Shown here: positions 25,346 to 40,800 of the stretch, piece after piece | Numbering within the stretch: position 1 is the first letter of the stretch | Layout: every line of letters starts with the position of its first letter | DNA from: Eleginops maclovinus | Taxonomy: Eukaryota > Chordata > Actinopteri > Perciformes > Eleginopidae | Direction: 5' to 3' | DNA length: 64,000 nt | Assembly (NCBI RefSeq): GCF_036324505.1 | Contig: NC_086360.1 | Location: 9,902,293 to 9,966,292, forward strand | Notes under the pieces: model-generated | Database searches by the model: none | Seen by the model: the letters and a program-made list of their open reading frames with translations, nothing else | Told to the model about the DNA's origin: nothing | Program-made: the position numbers and the translations under genes

Positions 25346-28300
25346 ATCGGGCTGTAAGATAAAATGGATACTGTCTGAGTGGGACCTGACAGGCTTGAAT
25401 GCCTATACTGTCCCTGGGGAGCTTGTTGCTGCAGGCAGGAGTACTGCTGCAGTGTACTGCCAGTAAGGTTGGGTATCAAGAACCAGTGACAAGGGAGCAT
25501 AATCAAAATATTGATGGCGTCAGGTTGTTATTTTAATTCATGACTGTGCAGCTGAGTGTCCTTCCTTTTACAAACAACCCCTCAGGCCTCCGTAATACAA
25601 CACAGTAATGATGCTTTCCAGCAGTAATGTAGCAGCGGATGAGTTTACACATAATGCATGTCAGGTATGGTGGATCATTAATTATGAAACAGTCTGGGCC
25701 AACTTAAAGGGAATACCTACCGTTCACCATTTCTGTAATATCAGATTTTGTTTAATCAAGAAAGAATACAAGAATCCCCAATTTCAATTAACTTGGTAGC
25801 ATGGTGAGGCATGGTCCAAAAGGAAGATTTAGTTTATTTTTCACTTTTCTGATATTTCCAGATGGGGCAATGAACTCTTGGCCGAGGTCTGCGCTCTCCG
25901 ATTATCAATTTAGTTAATCTTGAAATTATGACAAGCTAGAAGTGTTTCTTTTAGGGAAAAATAATTCAATTTTATATTTACAATATCTTACAAGTCATTT
26001 GATCAAACAAATGTTATATTGTTGATAATCGTTGAAATAATGAAAGGAGTGCATTTCATAATGTGGAAGAGTCACTCAGTCTGCTGTCAGTAATGCTGTA
26101 GAGACTCATGATTTGCGTTAGGTTGGCCTGAGTCCTGGTAGCAGCACTAACAAAACCAGTTATTCTCCTTAATGCTATTAAATTGACTAGCATTACAAGA
26201 TGCCCCTCCCATAAAATGACATTGGTGGAGCCTCTCGTCTACAAACAGATACCAAACCCTGACTGCCAGTATACTGCTCAGTGGGAACTGAACACAATCT
26301 ATTTCATGGTTATGCTGCATCCACATTGTCTGTAATGAATTGCACAGAACAACATCAACAAATCTTAGGAAAGATGTCTTGAATGAGATGAGTTATTTCT
26401 TCATCAAAATCATTTGAATGAGGTTTATCCAGGATGACACTATTGACATTGAAACGATCCACAAAGTATAAGTAATGTGCTTAAGACGGATGACGATGCT
26501 TACCTGAAACACTAGGTTAGTTAATGTCCCTTTCTGTGGTGGGTATGCCACACATATCCACTGATATGCCCTCATAGTTGAGTTATATGCAGATAGCAAA
26601 TTAATTTCCAAACATCTCCTTAAATCTCTTTAATGAAAACCTGGCCTTGTTTTTATTTTAATTTGTTACCACGGTGTAACATTAATATGAGTAGTTATTC
26701 TTTTAATTAAATGTCACTGAACTGCATCAGTCAAAACATATTGCTATGTTCCGTGTAGATGTTTTCCCCTGCAGTTAAATGACACATATTTAATCTAAAG
26801 CTATTGAAACGGCTCTAATATGTAATAAACCAGAGTTATATTTGTGAAAGAACAATGCAATAAGGTCCAACAAGGCCATTTCTGAAACTTCATTTTCTGT
26901 GTTACGTTTTAGCTTTTACCTCAAAACGCTTAACACTTTTAGTAAACGAGATAAATGCCACTGGATGTACAGACCCATTATAAATCCTTCAAATTCATTT
27001 TAGTCATTGGCAGTTACACATTATTTTCCTCCTTCTGTGTAGAACCATTTCCGTTGTGGTTTGTTGAGACATCTTAAAAACCTGATCAGTTGTTTAATTT
27101 CATCACTTCCTTTTCCGTCATGACAAATTAAGTTGGATTTGTATTAAATTATCTATTTATGTCAGGCTTATTTCGGATTTTTTTTTTTTTTTAATTGTGT
27201 TGTGCCAGAGGAACTCACCTCTTGGAAACCCATCTTCAACAAGTAGAAGTCGAAATTACAAATTAATATCCTAAAAGGTTTAAAGTTCATCAATGGGTGT
27301 TTAAAAGTAAGTAGGTCCTTGGTTAACACCACAGACCGTAAACATTGATTTGTTTTTCATTGATTTGGCATCATTTGGTGTCACTATCTGTTGATTTATT
27401 TTATTCATAGTTGTGGGAGATGTTGTTCATTATTATGTTATGTTCTTTCCTGTCATGCATGGGCCTCAATACTTTTCAGGACTAATCTAATTGTTATATC
27501 ATTTTTTCTGGTTTCGAAGTTTGTTCATTTTAGAGGAATGTTTAATACTTTTTTGCCTGATAATGACTTTTCTGCACCTGTGTTTTGCCACAGTAAGCAG
27601 CACCTTGCTCAAAATGGTGGAAACAAGATCAATGCACAGCTCTGACGCAGCAAAGCACACAATAGGGGCTCTTGTATATACCCTGAGAACAAAATAAAAA
27701 ATCAGTTTATGTTTTAATAAACCTAACTGCAAAGGAAACCTGGAGAGTAGCAATATACAGTAAACTAACTGCATTGAAAAGCATAGGAATACTTTAAACT
27801 ATGTACATTTATTTAAGTAACATCTTTCACTATGCGATATTGTGCAATATTGCCTTCATTTAAACTATGTAATAGTAAGTGATGTAGTACTGTAATCTGC
27901 ATGGGCATTCCTTTTTCATTTTACTAACCTGATAGTCAAAATTTCAAGTTAAGTAGATTAAAGGACATTTACTCCCAGAAAATGCTTTTGCACTAAGCAT
28001 CTCTCCCACATGTTAACTTTATGTAAACAACACATTTTTTGTGAGTATTCTGTAATAAAAGGTTTGACTTAATAACTGCCAGCCATGAAATTAAAATGAT
28101 ATTAGATATGTATTTCACATTTTATTTTAAATATTACCCTTTACGTCACAGCTGGAGCATTTCAAACGGCATCCAGATCACTCAGCAATACACCACAGAT
28201 TAAGACAATCAACTACTCTATGTGAAGTGTTTCAGTGAGCACTGCTAGCAAAGGGTCAGTACATTAAAAGGACATTGTGTAGGTTGCTTGGAAAATTGTA

Positions 28301-29000
28301 TAGATTAGCTATTGATCTCATTGTTAATATTTTTGTTCTGTCTTTCCCTCCTTTTTTTATGATTTTGAGTTTTTTTTTTCATTTTGACAGCTATTAGTAT
28401 TATACAATATAACTAAATTTCTCAGGAAGCCAGCTAGTACTCACTTCTTTTTTGAGTTAATTGCCTATTTTTTATTAAACCTTGTATTTGTATTAATTTA
28501 ATTAATTGTTTTATACAGTTACGGTTTTATATGCATTTCTATACCTTCTTTTTCTAGTTTGGTGTATTTAATATTGACTGCTGGCTCAAACTAAATGTTT
28601 GTGTTTTTCGAGATGCTTGGTTTAACGTTGATTCTCTTTTTTCCTCAATGACCATTTACCAAGTGAGCGGTAGTGTTTCAGAAGGATGAGTTCTTGATGA
28701 GCATGGATGAAGTGTGTATGATAGCGTAATCCCTGTGTATGTATGTTGCCGTGATGAGACCTTCACTCCATGATGTTCATCTCTTAAATTCAGTGTTATG
28801 GGGTACACATTCTTTGTTTTCGATGTTTCCCAACTCTAATCCAATCATAGGTCATTTTTTCCTTAATAAGAAAAATCATCAGTGTATCAGTATTGACAAG
28901 AATGATGTTACAGTGAGTGTACGATTTGAGCATGTGTCCGATCATCTCCTACACAGCATTCCCTCCAGATAAAATGAAATAAACTTGGTTGACCTAATTG
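25346..29000 (+). other. lrrc8a: lrrc8a 3' UTR, probable extent
   Basis: About 3.65 kb between the lrrc8a stop and ppil3 with no coding region. The best-placed polyadenylation signal is at 28978-28983. Earlier AATAAA-like hexamers near 27692 and 28055 could give shorter forms. The start is certain but the end is inferred; part of this could be intergenic. Confidence 0.55.
28978..28983 (+). terminator. lrrc8a: Candidate lrrc8a polyadenylation signal
   Basis: AATAAA followed within 40 bases by GT/T-rich sequence (ggtcctttgtgtctgttttt), the usual downstream element. It is the last such signal before ppil3. Confidence 0.6.
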
Positions 29001-29413
29001 GTCCTTTGTGTCTGTTTTTGTATTTTAATTTGTTTTTTGGGTAAAGAATATGTTAAAAGTTTAAGTATCCCATGGTCCTTTTGCCTTTTTTTTCTCCAAA
29101 TTGTTGTATTTAACCAAGGTATCCAAATATAAATAGAAAAATACTAGAAAAAGTATGCTTTTTGGGCAAGCCATTAATTAAGGCATGGTTAAATAGCATC
29201 GCCAGTGTATATCTATGTATGGTTATGGGGTCACACCTCCATAACATCTGTAAATAGCTCAATGTTAGCAAAGAATAATAGTGACCGTAGTTTTGCCATG
29301 TGCGTGTACTTTTGAAAATGACCGTAATTCACTGCGGAACCATTCTTTGCTGGGCTCATGCGCCCACACGGACATGTTTCTCGAAACACTTGTTCAAAGA
29401 CGCACCGTTTAAA

Positions 29414-31639
29414 ATGGTACATTTGATAGTGAACTTTTCCAGTAGAGTTTTCAACGTTAAAAATAACTAAAGGGTTTCAGAAGTTATCAACGAATAATGT
29501 CTTTTAACGTCTGTTAGGAGCCAGCCTCAAAACTTACTTGTATAAGGAAAATGTGCTTATTTTGCTTTTCTGGCTAACAGGCTAAGCTAGCTAGCAAACA
29601 GTAACGAACGAATACTTGTGCCTCTTAAACGTTTTAATGTTAAGTTTGGATGACTTTGTTTATCTTATAATTTGTACAGGCTGTCACCTTTCAAACGGAT
29701 CTAGGGGAAATTAAAATTGAGTTGTTTTGTGAGCGGGCACCAAAATCATGTGAGGTAAGTCAACTAACATTACAGTTAGCTTTACATTCTCCTAGGCTCC
29801 TTTTTCTGTTCATTCATAAATTAAGAGCATGAAAGTCCACTATGCGTTGATGCATTTAAGTTCTGTTTTTGTATTGTTAGATATACTATAATGTAGCCTG
29901 AATATGCATTCAGATCGTTAAAAAAGTACTCGCATCAAAGTGTATTAAAGCAACAATTAAGATACTCATTATTCAAAATGTTCCGTAGAATCATTTATAT
30001 TTTATTATTGGATTAACACTGTTTATGTTTTATTGTGCAGGCATACATAAAGTTGCATTTGGTTATGCCAGGGGTTATCTTGCCTACTTGTATACTGGCA
30101 ATTTAATGCACACAAATATATCATATAACATTACTTGATTATATGTGTTGTTAATAACCTGACTGCAAAGTAGCTAGTAACTAAAGCTGGCAGAACTAAA
30201 AAATGTAGAGGAAAAAGGAATATATTTTCCTAAAGTAATACAAGAATGAAGTACCTTTTTAAAATTGTGCCTAAATACAATAATTGAGAAAGGTATTTGT
30301 TTTTCTGTATAACTCTTGAGTACTACTGTTTGTATGTGATGTATTATTAAATGCACTGTAACAATGCTTGGGTTACTTTTAGTAGAAATTTCATTGCATA
30401 CACCCTTTGGAATAAAAATGCTACTGTAATAATTGAAATCCTATATAGGGATTTACATATCTTTCCCCCAAAGAAATCATAGAATATTCTAACGCATGTC
30501 TTACTATTTCCAGAACTTTCTTGCTTTGTGTGCCAGTGGATTCTACAACGGCTGTCTCTTCCATCGTAATATTAAAGGTTTCATGGTTCAAACTGGTGAT
30601 CCTACAGGTACGGTTTTGTCTTTCATCTGCTGCAATTTTAACACTGAAATGTCAGAATTCACTCCTCACTTCTTCCTTATTCTCTGTATTGTGATTAAAC
30701 CATTCAGGCACAGGCAAAGGAGGAACAAGTATATGGGGTCGCAAATTTGATGACGAGTACAGTGAACATCTAAAAGTGAGTACCTACTTAGGTAGCTTTT
30801 ACTACATCAGGGAAAAAAGTTGAACCTTATATTTCATCAGGGTTTCATCTTAAACATATTCTGCTCTCTTTCATTCCAGCATAATGTCAGAGGAGTTGTC
30901 TCAATGGCTAACAACGGCCCCAACACAAATGGCTCCCAGTTTTTCTTCACATATGCCAAACAGCCCCATCTAGACATGAAGTACACCGTGTTTGGAAAGT
31001 ATGCATCTTTTTAAAGTGTTTTGTGAGAAAGAATGAATGATTGTTTGGACACCTGGTTAGTGTGCTTGATAGTTACTGATTGATTTAGAACAGTGGTGCC
31101 CAAATTGCGGCCCGTTGTCCATTGTGAATTGGCCCTCAGCAAATTCAAAAAGCATATTGGAATACGGCCCACATGGTTGCTCGGAATAGACCCTTCATAT
31201 TTCCCCCTATATAAGCAATCTGAGTCTTCTGTTGCACACTTTTTTGTAACAAAATAAATTAACCCTATGGAGAGCTGTGATATAGGCTGTTTTTTTCTTA
31301 AAGCATATCCAAGTATCATGCATAATTGACCTACATTTGATTGATCTACTCATTTATGACTTAACTTATATATAGCAATATACCTCACCTCTAGTGAGTG
31401 GCTCAGCCCTTCCTATATTTTTCTATATGTGGCCCTCAGTGAAAAAAGTTTGGACACCCATGATTTAGAACATAACTAATTTGCAGCTGATCTCACTCTT
31501 TTCCACATGTAGAATAATCGATGGCCTGGAGACACTGGATGAACTGGAGAAGCTGCCTGTCAATGAAAAGACATTCAGACCACTGACTGAAACCCGGATA
31601 AAGGATGTGACCATTCATGCCAACCCTTTTGCTGGATAG
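29414..31639 (+). CDS. ppil3: PPIL3, cyclophilin-type peptidyl-prolyl isomerase
   Basis: PPIL3 is a single-domain nuclear cyclophilin found in spliceosomal complexes; it catalyses cis-trans isomerisation of Xaa-Pro bonds. Exons 29680-29754, 30514-30607, 30708-30775, 30880-30998 and 31513-31639 join in phase. With a lone ATG exon ending at 29416 (ATG followed directly by a gt donor) they give exactly 161 residues, the length of human PPIL3. The start exon is inferred: exon 2 opens at Ala2 ([20 protein letters not shown]), so the initiator must lie in an upstream exon, and 29414-29416 is a fitting candidate. Visible motifs are [19 protein letters not shown], with R44 as the catalytic Arg equivalent, [20 protein letters not shown], and the C-terminus IHANPFAG. 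The last intron carries a hAT-like insertion. Identity is near certain. Confidence 0.94.
31091..31462. mobile_element. Non-autonomous hAT-like element
   Basis: A 372-bp insertion in the last ppil3 intron, flanked by a perfect 8-bp target duplication ATTTAGAA (31083-31090 and 31463-31470), the size made by hAT transposases. Its ends are CAGTGGTGCCCAAA on the left and, reverse-complemented, CATGGGTGTCCAAA on the right, an imperfect terminal repeat. It has no coding capacity. The left end resembles that of the 57.4-59.6 kb element (CAGGGGTGCCCAACC), which suggests a related transposase but not a direct deletion derivative. Confidence 0.85.
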
Positions 31640-32060
31640 ACCGCTTTCTCTTCAAATATGCAAATAGGCCTTTGACCCAAACTTGGACTCTGAAATGCCC
31701 CTGAGCCTTTTTATACAGGGTGTCATACCTTGCCAAAGTTAATTCATAACTTTTCAGGCTAGGAAGTAGTGCTCCATTTTGAACCCAGAAGACAAATGTT
31801 AGGGTATGCCATCCAATTTATAGAAAGGCATGATTATAATTTTTAAGAAATGGTTTGCATCCCCTTGTATGTGACATAGCCACCGTAAAGAAGAATTATA
31901 GGTTGTTCTTTACTTTTTTACCGTAACACATTCAGAATTCAGTCCAATAAGAAAACATGCCCGTCTTTGTCCTTCACTGCTATACTGATTTTTTTTTTTT
32001 TTTGATGGGCTATGTAAATAATTGTTCAATGTTTTGTACTGAATAAATATTTTATAGTTA
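31640..32060 (+). other. ppil3: ppil3 3' UTR
   Basis: Non-coding sequence from the ppil3 stop to just past its polyadenylation signal (AATAAA at 32042-32047). It contains a T-rich homopolymer near 31989-32002. Confidence 0.65.
32042..32047 (+). terminator. ppil3: Candidate ppil3 polyadenylation signal
   Basis: AATAAA about 400 bases after the ppil3 stop, followed by T-rich sequence. It is the first strong signal downstream. Confidence 0.65.
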
Positions 32061-32570
32061 ATGTTTTTCCATTATTGCAAAAACATTTTCTGCATGCGTA
32101 ACTGTTCAAAAGTCAATATGTTGAGGGTTTTATTGCAGTCTGGTGTCATTTATACATTTTATTTGTATTGAAAAAACATCCAAATGTACTACATATTATA
32201 TACCTACTCAACAACCCAACATAATGTATGCAAATAATCCAAACGAAATAACAGTGATAATAAAAAGCATGTATTTTTTCATTCAAGAAAACATAAACAT
32301 CAGGTCAGGGGAAGACAGGTACAATGAAGTAGAAAGAAAACGGGATTTATCAAATTAAAAATGAGAAAATAAAAAGTTGTTGCTTTCTTATTCATAATGT
32401 ATTTTATAGCGATGCCAAACGCTATACTCATGCCATACTACTGCTGTAATTTAGTTCTTGGTAGAAGTAGAAGGAAAAAGTAGGTAGCCCAATATCTCTG
32501 TTTTTTATCCCGTTACATAACCCAATATTTAGTGTGCCAATTTAGCGACATATCTAGAGAGTTTTTTTCT
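32061..32570. other. Intergenic DNA, nothing seen
   Basis: AT-rich spacer between ppil3 and the CpG-rich block. Open frames here are short and featureless. Confidence 0.6.
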
Positions 32571-32579
32571 GGTGTTTTG

Positions 32580-32827
32580 GAGGCTGACGTGAAAGCACAT
32601 ATCGTTCTGCAATTACTGTCCTCAACGAGCAGCGCGTGCCGAGCCCTTCCGCGGTCCCAAAGCACTCACAGGTGGTCAGTCTCTCAGCAGCCTTGCGATA
32701 AATCCCAGCTGCAGTCAGAGCAGAGAGGAGACCAACACGTGACCCCGTCCAGAATGCAAATGAGAGGCGCATGCGCAACGCCGAAAGTTAAGTGTTTGCC
32801 TCTGTGACATAAGCTAGCTAAATCATC
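32580..32827. promoter_or_regulatory. CpG-rich promoter-like block
   Basis: GC- and CpG-rich against AT-rich surroundings. It holds a palindromic NRF1 site GCGCATGCGC (32767-32776) and a USF/bHLH-Zip type E-box CACGTGAC (32736-32743) about 25 bases apart, both common in TATA-less promoters. It lies just upstream of the zinc finger relic and about 500 bases before the SDR start codon, so it most likely drives the SDR gene or once drove the relic. Direction is not determined. Confidence 0.5.
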
Positions 32828-33067
32828 ATGTGTGAGTGTAAACTGTACGCTCAGAAGTACAGGAAGGAGTGGGAATCAAATCCTGAATTCTAAGGCTGGT
32901 TGAAGCCGTTTATTGGAGATGATACACGGGCATATTGCCTGTATTGTAAGGCTGATTTTTACGCCAAACTTTGTGATGTAAAAAAACATATGGCAACTCA
33001 GAAACATACTCAACAGGCAAAGCCATATAACAGTTCCACCCAAAGCAAGCTGCCAAGTCTGCTTTGA
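32828..33067 (+). pseudogene. Broken BED/C2H2-type zinc finger ORF
   Basis: An ATG frame with a C-x2-C...H-x5-H finger (YCLYCKADF, then DVKKHMATQKHTQQ), preceded by a basic stretch YAQKYRKEWESNPEF. This layout is common at the N-terminus of hAT-type transposases and of fish proteins derived from them. A TAA stop at 32891-32893 falls between the basic stretch and the finger, and the frame ends at 33067 with no transposase body after it. It is therefore a truncated relic, or the finger is part of an exon used in another way. No terminal repeats were found around it. Confidence 0.6.
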
Positions 33068-33156
33068 TTGATTTGCAGTTGTGGGTCTGTATTATATCAT
33101 TGTATTACTACTGTTATGAAAGTCACTCTAGTGCATTGTTCATTCTAAGGTGGTGT
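33055..33156 (+). repeat. Direct repeat, copy 1 (matches SDR intron 1)
   Basis: About 100 bases starting AAGTCTGCTTTGATTGATTT align collinearly with 33345-33450, the first intron of the SDR gene, with scattered mismatches and roughly three quarters of bases the same by eye. Copy 1 begins within the last codons of the zinc finger relic. The offset is 290 bases. Confidence 0.75.
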
Positions 33157-33318
33157 TTATCCTAAAGATGTATTGTTCCAATGAGCATTCATAATGAACA
33201 ACAAATACGTGTAAATGATCTGTCAAACTACGTCATCACTAGTGGACGAAGCATGTATCGCTGGCTCTAGCAAGTTCGTACTTATGGTTCATACAAACAA
33301 CACAACCCGACAGAAACA

Positions 33319-36214
<2,896 letters not shown>

Positions 36215-37899
36215 GATCATGCATGTTGAGATACAGCAGCCTGATAATATATTGCTTTCAACAAACAAGTCTGCGTGTGCTTTGTACCAAGAATCCCCCC
36301 CATTGCCACTAAAACGGATGAAAAAAACAAGGCAGTACTTCAAGGACACAATGTTTCCCTCTGTTTGCAGAGGCGGGTGCTGTCAGGGTCTGACAGTTCC
36401 AGGTGTGAAATGAATAGAAGGAATCTAAAAAGCACTGCCACAAGTAGGCAGTTTAAATGCATTTTATTGCGTCACTTTGCCATGAAGTTTTCTTTGACGG
36501 AAACAAATAGAAACCTGCTTATGAACAAACGTTTCAGAATTTTTATTAAATTGCCTGTGGAGTCATTAGACTTCATAAACGCAGCATAAAGTGTGTGTAC
36601 AGAGCAAACACTGTGAGCCATGGTAGTGTTGTGTATTGTTGGAAATCCTCTGAGTTTATAGTTTGGTGGCAACAACCACCATTGCTGCACCTCTGAGTGA
36701 GAAATTCATAAACAGTATACAGGAGCTTTGTTAATGTCTGAAAATACAGTTAATTGTCTAGAACAGTTCATTAGAAAAACACTTCCTGACTGAAAACTCC
36801 TTAAAGCTCCTAATGTTATGCTGATGCCTTGTTTTGAACTGGAAAGTTAATCAGAATTGAAATAGAATCCACTGTAAGTAATAAAAAGGGGCATGATTGA
36901 CAGTTACAAACACGTAACTTATAGAGTTAGACAGCACAAAGAATATTGAAAATGTTAAAATACTACCTTTTAAAAAATATAATTTAATGATTTTAGTCTT
37001 CCCTTTTTTCCGTAAAGCACAGACGAAGCTTTGATGAAGAGTTTATCATCCGAGTGTCACCTCTGTGTCACCCCAGAATATATCAGGTAACGTCTTGGTT
37101 GCTGCGAGATGAGAGGCGCAGTTCGAGGTAGCATCGACACACTTTTCTCGCTTCACAATGGAAAGCTCCGATCCATTTTGACATGGAATTTAGCACACAG
37201 CAGTTGTTTGTGTGAGGATATTTTTAAAAACCGGGGTGGTCTCAGCACTAGGCAGCTATTGGAGGCTCAAAAAGACTTACCTGGAGACAGTGTGTCTGAG
37301 GCACGCCGTATACCTGAATGAGTGATATTAGAATCGGAGGATGAAACCCTCCAATTCTATGATGCCGATACCGTATATTCCTAAGTGTGTGGAACAATAA
37401 TCATAGCACTTTATATTACAATATACAGTACATATACATGTATAAATAATATTCAAACATAAAAAAAGGAATCATTGCATCTGCTGTTCAATATTTCTGT
37501 ACAGATCTCTTGGATATTTTAGTTTTTTTTTTCAAAATCAGGACTCAGGCCGTGAAGAGAATATGATACAACATGGCCTGAGAGATGACAGTAAGACACG
37601 TTCATATTACTTCCCACCAACAAAAGACATTCAGGTCTTGTATCACACAAACAAGTCTCTGAAAAAGAAAGCTTATTGTTTTCCATAGGCTGATTAGTGC
37701 GAGAAGTCTCTGCATTTTCAACGGGCCTTCTTGCTCTGACCCCCCCACACCCTCCTGTTTCTGCAGTCCAAGCATATTTTGCGGAGAGAAAATTAGGGGT
37801 CTGTTGTTCCCGGAAAACCACAGAAGAAAGATTAGCCCTGTCCATCCTCCTCCATGCAATCACTCCTTTGAGGAGCTCCCCCCCTCCCCCCTCATGGCC
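36215..37899. other. Convergent 3' UTRs of SDR and collagen genes
   Basis: 1.7 kb between the SDR stop (plus) and the collagen stop (minus) with no coding region that I support. Plus-strand hexamers include ATTAAA at 36545-36550 and AATAAA at 36880-36885. Minus-strand AATAAA equivalents (TTTATT) lie at 36463-36468 and 36542-36547, and an ATTAAA equivalent near 36982. If the outer signals are used the two 3' UTRs overlap; this is not decided by sequence. Confidence 0.5.
36880..36885 (+). terminator. Candidate SDR polyadenylation signal
   Basis: AATAAA about 670 bases after the SDR stop; the ATTAAA at 36545-36550 is the nearer alternative. Confidence 0.4.
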
Positions 37900-40800
37900 T
37901 CACAAGAAGCACGCGGCTCCGACCTCCAGGTGATAGCGAGCGCCGCCATCTGAGGTCGGCAGGTTCAACACGGCCACAATGGGGAGTAAGTTCGGGTCCT
38001 GGCTTTGAAAGATAAACTGGGTCTGATGCCAGCGGCCATCTTTGATCTGAAAGTGAGATGTCGTTATGTCATAGTGTCCTGAGACGGAAAACTAAATAAG
38101 ATTTTCTCATAATAATGATTTATTATGATTTTTTGGGTGCAAGTTATGAGATCATTGCCTAAGATTTCTGCCTCCAACCCCAATACAAGAGTGGTAAATC
38201 AGCAATAAAATAACGAGGAAGGGGGGAACAATTTGCCTTTCAACAATGTCCAACTCACTCCTGAATAATCCCCAGACTGTATTGTGCAACTTTTAGGAAA
38301 CACTCTCCTCCAAAAACGCTGACATGAGGTCTGTGGTTTAGACCAAGTATCAGTGCACGCCAAACAGCTACACTGTGCTGGGTTGGAGGCGGACACTAAA
38401 CTAGGTGTCTTGAAATCTCTACCAAAAAAAAACACAAAACCCTCTGCAGGGCTTGTTCCAAAAAGTTAGTGTAGCGCAATGTTTAGTTTGGGGCATGTGG
38501 AGCTAGAACAAGGAGATGACTAGCAATGTTGGCATGAAGGCTTAAGGCAGAGGAACAGCTTATGGTTCACTCAAAAGACGATGCTGACTTTAAATACATA
38601 GTTGACAGTTGCTGTCTCACATTGATGAATTAAGGCACAATCAAATATTAAATTAATGTTTTAGTTTTGTACTGTATTCTGGCCTATTAGACTTATAGGC
38701 CAGAAATGAAATCTAGCTAGGCAAAACAAACATGGACTTAACTCCTCTTGAAACCGTAACCTGTTTTGTTATATCTAAAAATTATATCTGCTGTGTATGA
38801 ATTAAACAAACGGGATACATGGTCATGAGTTTAGAGAGCCAGGCTAGCTGCTTTCATTGGCTTTTATTCTTTAAGCTAAGCTAAGCTAAGCTAAACCCCT
38901 CCTGGTTAGAGCACCATACTTAACTCGTTCCCTGTGGAGTTTTTGACTTCTAGTGGTTTCAGGGAGCAGCTTTTCTACATTATTTTGCTCATATTGTGCA
39001 CATGTAAGCACCATGTAATATTCCAGCCACTGATCTACGGAAAGTCAAGATTTAATTTGACTGATCTGGCATAGAGCTTCTCATCTAAGTCAGCAAGAAT
39101 GGCAGTATGTTTTTTCCTCAAAATGTTGAATAAGTGCTCACCCAGCAGTCGTCCCTGGGTATGAGCGGCTCCAGAAGGTCCCCGGCCTGAATCTTCTCCC
39201 CCGTCCAGGCCTTGAAGCTCACAGATCTGGAAGATGGTTGCAGTGAGGGTCCTGCTGCCCACACAGGAGTGTTCAGGCAGTGTATGGTGATGTGCTGCAC
39301 CGCCTCTGTGCTCAAAAGGTGGATGAAGTTCATCTGGATACGACCCACTCCTACCTCCAACTATAAAGCAAGCATTTGTGTCTCAGAAATAATCACGGTT
39401 TAGAAAAACAGGCCCATCTAAATGCGAAAAATCCTGACATAAACACTAATAACTGAACAAAGTTGGCAGAAATGTGTAGTCTTTGTAATTAAAGTACAAT
39501 TATGTAACAGATTACAAAAAGTTACATCTGCATCAAAGATGTTGGCGCCATTATTTGAGTAAACACCAGGCATTGAGTAAGTCGGCATTTCTCTGCTGTG
39601 GTGTTTTATTCTGTTTGAATTTGAGGTAAATCTCAAAATAAAAACAATAAAACGAGAGATTAAGTTCCTAGAGGTTTTCTTGCCAGCTGAGCTTTCCTTT
39701 CATTGAAAGAATTATCCTTAAAAGAAAGCTACAGTGTGTATTGTGGAGCCAGGAAATGACCAGCTGTGCACCATATTATATCACATTAAACTCTAAGCTG
39801 CTCTTATTTTCTTTAAGAAAATTCTCTGTGTCCACACAATGGTTTACATAATCATCCACTTTCTGCATTCATTTATGTAATACACTTCCATATTTTACTG
39901 GGGGTCATGTCTAGCTGAAGCTAATTGCTAAACTCTGAAAGGATCCGAACCTTGGACACAGTGATCGGTTTCAGGCAGGTCTGTCCTCCAGCCGTGAAGT
40001 TGCACATCACCTCTATAGTGTCCGCAGCGCAGCCGAGATTCGGGTCGATCCAGTAAGTGCCTGTCAACGAGCAGCAGCAGCAGAGGAGGAAACAACTTAA
40101 ATAATGAGCAGAGAATATGTGTGCAGGAATGACTAAGCATTTTAAAGAGTCTCCTCACCATCATGCATCCTCTGCTCACAGTTGTAGAGGTCTCTGCAGA
40201 TGCGTGCAGGGTTGTCCCGGGTTCCCAGTGGGTTCTTCAGACTATGGATCAGAGTGCTGAGGTGCTGCAGGGTCTTGAAGATCTCTGTGCCCTGGTCTAA
40301 CATGGGCATCTCCACGCTCTGATTGGACAGAAATATTAGCACGATTGACATGTCTTTGCACAACGTTGTTATTCTGTATGAGATCAGACAACCTTATTGG
40401 CGGTTGGACCACAGCATATGCATTGAAATAGACCTATATTACTGATGTATGAACATGTAGTTATGTTACTGAAAACTTGTTTTATTCAATCATAAAGATG
40501 ACAACATAAGGTTTCTGTTTTAAATGAATAAAATACATGTATTAATAAGAGAATCCACATAAGAACACAGCCTTACATTCTCTTTCAAAATCAGCATGGG
40601 AGATGTTAACATACAGCTGCATTCTCTCAAAAATTCTCAGACATAGATTTCTGATTCAGCCTCTTTATCCTTTACCAGCTTGCGATTCCCACCCGTAGTG
40701 AGGTTATTGATTAACATCGACGTGAGGTAAATGCCAATCTGAATTGCAGCAGGGAGTGGATTACTTTTTTTGACACAACTCAGGCTTTTACTCAAAGAAA

